Below, in pieces: positions 15,670-21,079 of a stretch of 21,079 nt of DNA. A program made the position numbers and the translations under genes. How positions within the stretch are numbered: position 1 is the first letter of the stretch; every line of letters begins with the position of its first letter. The notes beneath the pieces are model-generated. The model was not told the origin of the DNA. It did no database searches and was given only the letters and a program-made list of their open reading frames with translations. Source of the DNA: Nitrospira sp. (GTDB taxonomy: Bacteria; Nitrospirota; Thermodesulfovibrionia; Thermodesulfovibrionales; SM23-35); NCBI GenBank assembly GCA_016873575.1, contig VGWY01000013.1:1-21079 (forward strand). The letters run 5' to 3'.

Positions 15670-15813
15670 CTGTCCAAAATAAGAATTGGAAAAGGAAGCC
15701 TCAACAGGTAAAATTATTTTAGCAACAAAAAAACCTGTAAGGAGGCTTCCCATGAATAAGTTTAGCAGTATCTTTGGACAGATTCTACAGATATTTTCGA
15801 AGATGGAATTTTA
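15670..15813 (+). mobile_element. IS remnant: leader hairpin and first codons of a DUF4372-type transposase
   Basis: An ATG at 15751 behind AAGGAGG reads MNKFSSIFGQILQIFSKMEF and then meets TAG (15811-15813). This is the typical start of IS4-group transposases with an N-terminal DUF4372 domain; the other several hundred codons are gone and a dynamin-like relic follows. Upstream, GGAAGCCTCAACAGGT (15694-15709) can pair with ACCTGTAAGGAGGCTTCC (15733-15750), hiding the ribosome site, and outer arms CTGTCCAAA/TTTGGACAG (15670-15678, 15773-15781) enlarge it. The family call rests on a 20-residue match from memory. Confidence 0.6.
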
Positions 15814-15837
15814 GCGGGCAGTTGTAGAGACACCAAT

Positions 15838-16380
15838 ATGTTACGGAAAAAGGGAAATCCAAGGAACGAGAAAGATGTGCAGGAAGTCATCATTACCTAT
15901 CCTTCGTCCTATCTAAAAGATGGTGTTAAGTTAATTGACACCCCTGGTGTCGGCTCGGTTTATGAACATAACACCGATGTTGCTTATCAGTATTTACCAA
16001 AGTCAGATGCTGCTCTATTGGGTATTGAGATAGTGGCATCTTCGCTGACTTTATTGCTGCCGAAGTTCATCGGCGAAAAGATAATTCTTAAGAAGGTGAA
16101 GGAATATCTACATCGGGTGATCGACCTGCAATCCGCCAGGGCCGGGCATGACTTTGAAGAAAGACTGGACAAGAGCAAGCTCGATTTCAGATGGGAGATG
16201 TTCCAGAGGATTGAGGCAACCATAGAAGGAATTTCAAAGGCTATAGAAAAAGGCATGAGCCAGAAATCGAAGGGCGAGGAGGCTGTTGAGGAACATAAGG
16301 CCGTTCTCATTGAAGCGGAAAAGAGAATGGATGAAATCAAGGATAAACTGATTCGGGTACAGCAACAGGTTTCTTCATAA
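15838..16380 (+). pseudogene. Dynamin-family GTPase relic with two deletions
   Basis: The 180-codon frame joins two distant parts of a bacterial dynamin-like GTPase. Residues 1-48 cover the region around the G3 motif (YPSSYLKDGVKLIDTPGVGS) up to PKSDAAL. The text then jumps to LLLPKFIGEKIILKKVKEYL and a helical C-terminal part (EGISKAIEKGMSQKSKGEEA). The P-loop (G1), the TKxD motif (G4) and the whole middle domain are missing, so it cannot bind GTP normally. The upstream edge meets the IS remnant, which suggests that an insertion followed by deletion made this junction. Whether it is still expressed is unknown. Confidence 0.72.
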
Positions 16381-16456
16381 AAAAATCATATCAACATATC
16401 TGCCCGAAACAACTGGGATGAATTTGACTCACGCTAAGCATAATACCAGTATCGAA

Positions 16457-16552
16457 CGTCATTCCAACTTGTCTGAATGTCATTCCCGCTTGTCGGGAAT
16501 TTTTCTTTGATTCCGAACAAGTCGGAAGGATTCTGGACAAGCCAGAATGACA
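16457..16552. repeat. CATTCC/GGAATGAC palindromic repeat cluster
   Basis: The unit starts CGTCATTCCAACTTGTC, repeats GTCATTCCCGCTTGTCGGGAA (a short hairpin) and, after TTCCGAACAAGTCGGAA, ends in CAAGCCAGAATGACA. It is related in style to the cluster at 10582-10782. With the MITE-like copy at 16611-16858 it accounts for most of the 499-base gap 16381-16879, in which no gene was found. Confidence 0.72.
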
Positions 16553-16610
16553 ATGATAAAGTAAGGCTATATTTTGGTGAAGAATGCAATGTAATTAAAT
16601 TTCCCTTAAT

Positions 16611-16858
16611 GTTGCATAAAAAAGTGAGGCGGATATGCTGAAAAACCCGACAAAGCGACTGGATTTTATTCTGATTCACGTGACCAACACCCCCCTGAGT
16701 CCCCCCTTGATAAGGGGGGATTAAGGGGGGTGTTGTACATTTTGGAAAAAGGCTGGCTGGCCAGACCGAAGGGCTATAAGGCTTGTCCGCCTCAGGCGGA
16801 TAAACTGGTCGGGCTTTTTCATCACATCCGCCTCACAAGTTAATAAAAGTTATGCAAC
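16611..16858. mobile_element. MITE-like element, copy 2, with a nested repeat
   Basis: The unit starts GTTGCATAAAA and ends TTATGCAAC. Inside these ends GTGAGGCGGATATGCTGAAAAACCCGAC is mirrored by a GTCGGGCTTTTTCATCACATCCGCCTCAC segment (to 16836). It is homologous to copy 1 in inverted orientation, except that a G-run palindrome (16686-16734) sits in its middle. The element ends 21 bases before the MFS start codon, so it forms the upstream region of that gene. Confidence 0.72.
16686..16734. repeat. G-run palindrome nested in MITE copy 2
   Basis: A 49-bp near-perfect palindrome, with AACACCCCCC and GGGGGGTGTT outer arms and CCCCCCTTGATAAGGGGGG at its centre. It interrupts the alignment between the two MITE-like copies, so it probably arrived after the MITE. 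Confidence 0.8.
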
Positions 16859-16879
16859 TGGTGGGTTTGCTTAACTTAA

Positions 16880-18133
16880 ATGAATAAGGATAGAAAATTT
16901 TTTGGGTTTGGCAGAAACGTTACCATAGCTGGATTAGTGAGTTTTTTCATGGATGTAAGTTCAGAAATGATTTATCCCCTTGTACCGCTTTTTCTTGCAA
17001 ATGTCCTCGGCGTGAATAAATCAGTCATCGGATTGATCGAGGGGATTGCAGAATCGACTGCAAGCCTGCTTAAAGTATTTTCCGGCTGGTTCTCCGACAG
17101 GATAGGAAACAGGAAGTGGCTCATGGCTGCAGGATATGGCATATCTACCTTAAGCAGGCCGATTGTTGCACTTGCCATGGGCTGGCATCATGTCATGGGA
17201 TCCCGATTCATGGACAGGTTTGGCAAGGGAGTTCGTACAGCACCCCGTGATGCTATCATTGCTGAATCTACTGACAAGGCATTTTTAGGAAGGGCATTCA
17301 GTTTCCACCGTTCAATGGATACAATGGGAGCAGTTATTGGCCCTGCACTGGCATTTTTTTTACTTGGAATATTTTCAAACAATTACAGGACTGTCTTCTG
17401 GCTTTCGATGATACCAGGGATGATTGCAGTGCTCTTGATTATCTTTTTCATAAAGGAAAAGAAGATAAAAAGAGAGAAATCGGTGAAAGAACAATCAACA
17501 AAAGATTCTGTAATCCCTCCTAATCCCCCCATCCCCCCCTTAGCAAGGGGGGGCAAGAGGGGGGTAAAGGGGGGATTATTTAACTGGAAATTCAAGTTTT
17601 TTGTTCTGATTGCGACTTTATTTGCCATAGGCAATTCCAGTGATGTATTCCTGATACTCAGGGCTCAGCAAGTAGGGATTCCCACGGTCATGATCCCTGT
17701 GGTGTATCTCTTGTTCAACCTCATCTATTCCCTCTCAGCCATTCCTGCCGGTATAGCAGCAGACAGGTTTGGAAGAAAGAGGGTTATACTCATCGGGTTC
17801 ATGCTATTTGCTGTTCTCTATTATGGTTTTGCTGTTGCGGAAGATACAACGGCTATCTGGGTTTTATTCAGTTTCTACGGCCTCTTTATGGGACTTACAG
17901 AAGGCATACAGAAGGCTTTCCTTGCTACTATAATACCACCTGATTTTAAGGCAACTGCCTTTGGAGTTTATAACACCGCGGTCGGACTCGCAATGTTTCC
18001 TGCAAGCCTCGTAGGAGGTTGGCTCTGGGATCATGTCTCACCATCAGCAACATTTTATTATGGGGCAATAACAGCATGCTTATCAGCTATATTGTTTGTT
18101 ATATATATTGCAGCAATTAAGAGAGAGGTTTGA
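16880..18133 (+). CDS. MFS transporter
   Basis: The 417-residue protein has twelve predicted membrane helices and major-facilitator signatures: GWFSDRIGNRKWLM in loop 2-3, RFMDRFGKGVRTAPRDAIIA (an R-x-G-x-G-x-R-xx-P-R-D motif of a subgroup with unknown substrate) and GIAADRFGRKRVIL in the second half. The central loop between helices 6 and 7 carries a repeat-derived insert (about residues 212-233, VIPPNPPIPPLARGGKRGVKGG) encoded by the palindrome at 17512-17577; a loop tolerates this. No clear ribosome site precedes the ATG. Its TGA stop overlaps the ATG of nfo (TGATG), so the two are coupled. The substrate is unknown. Confidence 0.85.
   Translation: MNKDRKFFGFGRNVTIAGLVSFFMDVSSEMIYPLVPLFLANVLGVNKSVIGLIEGIAESTASLLKVFSGWFSDRIGNRKWLMAAGYGISTLSRPIVALAMGWHHVMGSRFMDRFGKGVRTAPRDAIIAESTDKAFLGRAFSFHRSMDTMGAVIGPALAFFLLGIFSNNYRTVFWLSMIPGMIAVLLIIFFIKEKKIKREKSVKEQSTKDSVIPPNPPIPPLARGGKRGVKGGLFNWKFKFFVLIATLFAIGNSSDVFLILRAQQVGIPTVMIPVVYLLFNLIYSLSAIPAGIAADRFGRKRVILIGFMLFAVLYYGFAVAEDTTAIWVLFSFYGLFMGLTEGIQKAFLATIIPPDFKATAFGVYNTAVGLAMFPASLVGGWLWDHVSPSATFYYGAITACLSAILFVIYIAAIKREV
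17512..17577. repeat. G-run palindrome inside the MFS gene
   Basis: The sequence has AATCCC-type and GGGGGGATT outer arms and a CCCCCCTTAGCAAGGGGGGG centre. It encodes the PPNPPIPPLARGGKRG stretch in the cytoplasmic loop. Same family as the palindromes at 1536, 16686 and 19015. Confidence 0.85.
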
Positions 18134-19095
18134 TGCGGAGGCTTGGTGTCCATACTTCTATTGCCGGAGGATTGCATCTGAGCTTAGAGAGAGCTAAAGC
18201 ACTTGGATGTAACACAGTACAAATATTTTCTCATAACCCGAGAGGGTGGGCACTAAAACAGATTCACAAGGAAGAAGCCTCAATCTTTCAATCACTCAGA
18301 CTCAAGCTGAATATCTCGCCTGTTTTTATCCATACCTCATACCTTGTCAATATAGCTTCAAGGGATAAAACATTGAGGAAGAAATCGATCGATTTGCTCA
18401 TCGTAGAAATGGATAGGGCTGATGCAATAGGGGCTGACTATGTGATACTCCACCCTGGAAGTGCATCAGGAGATGACGAAGGAGTAGCGAGGAAGAGAGC
18501 GATTGACGTATTGAATGAGGTAGCTCTGAAGGGGCGATGGAATGCATATCTCCTGATAGAAAATACGGCAGGTGAGAGGGGAGATATCTCTTCCACGATT
18601 ATGGACTTATCAGATATTATAGCTGGTACAAAGGGTTCGTTAATATCAGGCATATGCATTGACACATGTCATGCATTCGCAGCAGGTTATGATATTTGTA
18701 ATAACGAAGGCATTCAGAAAATTTCTCAAGAGATAGAGAAATATATTGGTTTCGATAAACTGAAACTTGTTCACCTGAATGACTCTAAGAGTGATATCGG
18801 TTCAGGAATTGATCGACACGAGCATATCGGTCGCGGAAAGATCGGAATGAGAGGATTGCAACAACTTATCACCTATCAGCTATTCAAAGATATTCCGCTC
18901 ATTCTCGAAACACCGAAAAGGAGGGAATCTGATGATCGCGTAAACCTGAGAAGAGTGAGAAAGATAATGAAACATTCATGTCTCAAAGAGACACAAAGGA
19001 TGAAGAAAATCAGTAATCCCCCTTTGCCCCCCTTTACTAAAGGGGGCAAAGGGGGATTTGAGGTATTTTCAGGTGAAGCAAATGATAGTTCTTAA
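18133..19095 (+). CDS. nfo: Endonuclease IV (AP endonuclease)
   Basis: This enzyme cuts DNA 5' of abasic sites in base-excision repair. All the zinc ligands known from the E. coli enzyme can be placed: His67, His107, Glu143, Asp177, His180, His214, Asp227, His229 and Glu259, with the signature LIENTAGE. It is 320 residues from the ATG at 18133, about 40 more than usual. The extra tail contains NPPLPPFTKGGKGGF, which is encoded by a palindrome at 19015-19058, so the original stop was probably lost or displaced. The start overlaps the MFS stop (TGATG). It is likely active, as the tail lies beyond the catalytic barrel. Confidence 0.93.
   Translation: MRRLGVHTSIAGGLHLSLERAKALGCNTVQIFSHNPRGWALKQIHKEEASIFQSLRLKLNISPVFIHTSYLVNIASRDKTLRKKSIDLLIVEMDRADAIGADYVILHPGSASGDDEGVARKRAIDVLNEVALKGRWNAYLLIENTAGERGDISSTIMDLSDIIAGTKGSLISGICIDTCHAFAAGYDICNNEGIQKISQEIEKYIGFDKLKLVHLNDSKSDIGSGIDRHEHIGRGKIGMRGLQQLITYQLFKDIPLILETPKRRESDDRVNLRRVRKIMKHSCLKETQRMKKISNPPLPPFTKGGKGGFEVFSGEANDSS
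19015..19058. repeat. G-run palindrome at the 3' end of nfo
   Basis: A 44-bp near-perfect palindrome, AATCCCCCTTTGCCCCCC then TTTACTAAA then GGGGGCAAAGGGGGATT. It adds NPPLPPFTKGGKGGF to the protein; 12 more residues follow before the stop. Confidence 0.85.
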
Positions 19096-19100
19096 ATTGA

Positions 19101-19150
19101 GAACAATTGTTCAGAAAAATAGATCGTTCACAAAAATGCATTATCTGTTC
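19101..19150. promoter_or_regulatory. GTTC motifs and a 12-bp palindrome upstream of the HTH gene
   Basis: GAACAATTGTTC (19101-19112) is a perfect palindrome. GTTC occurs at 19088, 19109, 19126 and 19147, spaced 21, 17 and 21 bases, just before the -35 box. This could be an operator for the HTH protein itself; no footprint evidence exists here and the AT-rich setting makes chance matches likely. Confidence 0.35.
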
Positions 19151-19168
19151 TTAAATGTAATTTTTTTG

Positions 19169-19197
19169 TTGACAAAATAATTTTTTTTCTGTATAAA
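19169..19197 (+). promoter_or_regulatory. Sigma70-like promoter of the HTH gene
   Basis: TTGACA (19169-19174), a 17-base spacer and TATAAA (19192-19197) form a near-consensus promoter. Transcription should start near 19204, so the ATG at 19197 would lie in the -10 box and cannot be used; the ATG at 19215 is left with a leader of about 11 bases. Confidence 0.75.
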
Positions 19198-19214
19198 TGA
19201 ATCATGGTGGGTAC

Positions 19215-19760
19215 ATGCTAAAGAGTTTATTCTCGTCATCCATAAGGGCAGATGTACTCTCATTGCTTCTGAACAGCCCTGATGAACAATTCTATATCAG
19301 GGAGATATCAAAACTCCTCAGGAAAAACCCATCCGGTGTGAAGAGGGAACTTGATAACCTCGAGAAGATGGGTATCGTGACCAGCGAAAGGATTGTCAAC
19401 CTCAAATATTTTCAGGCAAATAAAGAATCCCCTCTGTACTCTGAGCTCAAAAATCTTATAACAAAGTCTCTTGGTCTTCCAGGTGCAATCAAGGCAGTCC
19501 TGAGGGCTTCTGGCGCAAAGGCTGCTTCTATTTATGGTCCCTATGCAGAAGGTGATGATGTGGATACGGTAGACCTTTTTGTTATCGGGGCATCATCATC
19601 CCTTGCAAAGGAACTGAAGGATATTGAAAAAAGATTTGATTACAAAATCAACTGCACAATAATGGAGGAAGACGAATACAAACTCAAGAAGAAAAAAGCG
19701 GATGCAAATCTGAAAAGGATTTTATCAGGCAAAAGGATTACGTTGTTAGGTAGGCTTTAA
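19215..19760 (+). CDS. Winged-helix regulator with degenerate nucleotidyltransferase domain
   Basis: The 181-residue protein starts with a winged helix-turn-helix (about 1-75; YIREISKLLRKNPSGVKREL is the helix-turn-helix, followed by the wing VTSERIVNLKYFQANKES). The rest resembles an MNT-type nucleotidyltransferase fold: ASIYGPYAEG then DTVDLFVIG. The usual GS dipeptide is GP here, and the first of the two paired acidic residues (S-D-x-D) appears as Thr, so catalysis is doubtful. Related HTH-NTase proteins are known in bacteria and archaea and are probably autoregulators. I chose 19215 because the promoter excludes the upstream ATG and GGTGGG precedes it. Confidence 0.75.
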   Translation: MLKSLFSSSIRADVLSLLLNSPDEQFYIREISKLLRKNPSGVKRELDNLEKMGIVTSERIVNLKYFQANKESPLYSELKNLITKSLGLPGAIKAVLRASGAKAASIYGPYAEGDDVDTVDLFVIGASSSLAKELKDIEKRFDYKINCTIMEEDEYKLKKKKADANLKRILSGKRITLLGRL

Positions 19761-19773
19761 AGCTTAGAGTGTC

Positions 19774-19798
19774 CCCGCGCTTTTTGAGAATGTGCGGG
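19774..19798 (+). other. Leader hairpin before the tiny Lys-rich gene
   Basis: CCCGCGC (19774-19780) and GTGCGGG (19792-19798) form a 7-bp stem with one wobble and an 11-base loop. It stands between the HTH stop and the 19-codon frame. It has no U run after it, so it is probably a leader structure and not a terminator. Confidence 0.5.
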
Positions 19799-19819
19799 AT
19801 AGAAAGGGGGTGAATTTTA

Positions 19820-19879
19820 ATGGCAACAAAGAAAGCAGCTGCAAAAAAAGTAACAAAGAAGACCGCAAAGAAGAAATAA
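19820..19879 (+). CDS. 19-residue Lys/Ala-rich peptide
   Basis: An ATG with the purine tract AAGGGGGTG ahead of it encodes MATKKAAAKKVTKKTAKKK and stops at TAA. Eight or more of the residues are Lys and the rest mostly Ala and Thr, like the tail of histone H1-like or other nucleic-acid-binding bacterial proteins. A strong terminator follows 28 bases after the stop, which supports a real short transcript. It is too short for usual gene callers. A function such as DNA or RNA binding is inference from composition only; it might also be the remnant of a longer protein. Confidence 0.55.
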   Translation: MATKKAAAKKVTKKTAKKK

Positions 19880-19907
19880 GTTTCCCTCCACGTATAGACA
19901 TGCTTAA

Positions 19908-19940
19908 GGCTGGAGAAGAAATTCTCCAGCCCTTCTTTTT
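19908..19940 (+). terminator. Strong intrinsic terminator after the Lys-rich peptide gene
   Basis: GGCTGGAGAA and TTCTCCAGCC form a perfect 10-bp stem with a GAAA tetraloop (19918-19921), followed by CTTCTTTTT (19932-19940). On the opposite strand no U run follows, so it serves the plus strand. It also separates this unit from the convergent lpxC. Confidence 0.88.
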
Positions 19941-20019
19941 GCGGCCTTCACAATTATGAAACCCGATTCCTCCAAAAAATTCAAGCAAAATTTGTAACTT
20001 GTTGAAAAATAAGGATATT

Positions 20020-20898
20020 TTAGATATAAGCGAGTGCTGGTTGTTGGTCAAATTCTGACACTAACTCACAGCAATCAGGATGTGATAGCAATTTCTTAAC
20101 AAACTTGAGGTTTGAGGTATGTCCTGACTTGTTTGCTATAATGTGACCGTAAATCGGGAATCCTGATAAAGAGAAATCACCGATCAAATCCAGTATTTTA
20201 TGGCGGACAAATTCATCTTTAAATCGCAGGCCTGATGAATTCAATATCCCGGTTTCGCCAAGTACGACAGTATTTTCAAAAGAACCACCTTTTGCAAACC
20301 CGTTTGACCTCAGGTATTCAACATCCTTTAAAAATCCGAAGGTGCGTGCTGGTGCTATTTCTGCTACAAAGCTCTCTTCGGTGATCTCTAAGCTCAGTTT
20401 TTGTTCACCAAGGAAATGGTGGTTAAAATGAATCATGTACGTAATATGCCTTCCATTATAGGGAAGGGCCATAATCTCAGCATGCCCATCAGTGAGAACG
20501 ATGGGATTCGTTATCTGGATATATGGTCTCTTCTTCCCCTGCTTTGCAATACCACCCTTCAGGATAATGCTGATGAGTTCCATTGAGCTTCCATCGAGGA
20601 TGGGTATTTCTGGTCCGTTGACCTCTATGATTACATTATCTATCCCAATGCCACCTAAGGCAGCAAGGAGATGTTCAACAGTCCTGATCTTTGCCCCATT
20701 ATAGCCGAGCGTCGTCGAAAATGCAGTATCTGTGACAGAGTTAACAGATGCCTTTATAATGACATTCTTATCTGTTCGAATAAAGAGAATGCCGGTATCC
20801 CTCGGTGCTGGTTTAAGGCAGACCTTTGAGTAACGGCCTGTATGAAGTCCGATACCTTCAAAACTCACTTCATGTTTTAAAGTTCTTTGGAGTCGCAT
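20020..20898 (-). CDS. lpxC: UDP-3-O-acyl-N-acetylglucosamine deacetylase
   Basis: This zinc enzyme carries out the first committed step of lipid A synthesis. From the ATG at 20898 it has 292 residues and starts MRLQRTLKHEVSFEGIGLHT, as family members do. Zinc ligands His76 (TVEHLLAAL), His233 and Asp237 (HKILDLIGD) and the catalytic His260 (SGHTSN) are at the places expected from E. coli (79, 238, 242, 265). The frame is open to an ATG at 20970, but the extra 24 residues have no family counterpart; neither start has a good ribosome site. It is convergent with the HTH and Lys-rich genes. Confidence 0.94.
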   Translation of the reverse strand: MRLQRTLKHEVSFEGIGLHTGRYSKVCLKPAPRDTGILFIRTDKNVIIKASVNSVTDTAFSTTLGYNGAKIRTVEHLLAALGGIGIDNVIIEVNGPEIPILDGSSMELISIILKGGIAKQGKKRPYIQITNPIVLTDGHAEIMALPYNGRHITYMIHFNHHFLGEQKLSLEITEESFVAEIAPARTFGFLKDVEYLRSNGFAKGGSFENTVVLGETGILNSSGLRFKDEFVRHKILDLIGDFSLSGFPIYGHIIANKSGHTSNLKFVKKLLSHPDCCELVSEFDQQPALAYI

Positions 20899-21079
20899 CA
20901 TAACGAATAATAGAATAAGCAAGTATAATGCCAGATAATGCTCAAAGTGTCTGTAGTTTTTAAGATTCATAATAAAGTGGCGATAAAAGGGAGTTTTCGC
21001 AGAGTGATAGAAGCTATCTGCAGGTACTGTTTAAGGGATTACATCTGTAATTATGTTGTTTATTATCTATGGATTGTGT

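Noticed and set aside
16434..16679. 81-codon open frame on the minus strand
   Set aside because: It is built from CATTCC repeats and the edge of MITE copy 2 and has no family features.
20899..20970. 24-residue N-terminal extension of LpxC
   Set aside because: It has no counterpart in LpxC proteins and no ribosome site; MRLQRTLK is the usual start.
20971..21079. Short end segment upstream of lpxC
   Set aside because: No gene, RNA or clear promoter could be supported in these 109 bases.

Overview
The window reads as chromosome of a Gram-negative, moderately AT-rich bacterium. LpxC (lipid A) and GmhB (heptose) imply an LPS outer membrane. The mix of genes (DUF502, PGPGW, prohibitin, DUF3124, a dynamin-like relic, DUF4372-type transposase relic) and the dense G-run palindromes inserted in genes resemble Nitrospirota or Desulfobacterota genomes; this placement is inference only. 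No rRNA, tRNA or CRISPR was seen.

Layout. From 1 to about 5.4 kb (minus strand): a truncated DUF502 membrane protein, a SERCA-type Ca2+ P-type ATPase, gmhB and accC, then a small TFIIB-type zinc-finger protein. From 5.5 to 9.5 kb (minus strand): a gene string that, in transcription order, runs htpX, purE, beta carbonic anhydrase, a PGPGW gene broken by a TGA, a prohibitin-like protein, a zinc-ribbon membrane protein and an intact PGPGW paralogue. Its leader (9240-9515) has a sigma70-like promoter, an RNA that I recognise as a yybP-ykoY (Mn2+-sensing) riboswitch, and an intrinsic terminator that shares bases with the riboswitch P1 helix. Upstream lie two more cation transporters, a CaCA-type exchanger and a CPA2-type K+/H+ antiporter.

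From 12.8 to 16.9 kb the region is disturbed: two homologous MITE-like elements in opposite orientation, a DUF3124 gene broken by a 5-bp tandem duplication, a membrane protein whose 5' end is made of repeats, a Cache-HAMP-PAS sensor without an output domain, the first codons of an IS transposase, and a doubly deleted dynamin-like GTPase relic. From 16.9 kb (plus strand) come an MFS transporter coupled to nfo, a winged-helix protein with a degenerate nucleotidyltransferase domain, and a 19-residue Lys/Ala-rich peptide followed by a strong terminator. lpxC (minus strand) closes the window.

The main points of interest are (i) a manganese riboswitch that appears to drive the membrane protease HtpX and a membrane-maintenance operon instead of the usual Mn exporter, with a repeat-like sequence expanding a peripheral helix; (ii) a G-run palindrome family that has entered at least three reading frames in frame; and (iii) a MITE family with one copy carrying a nested repeat.
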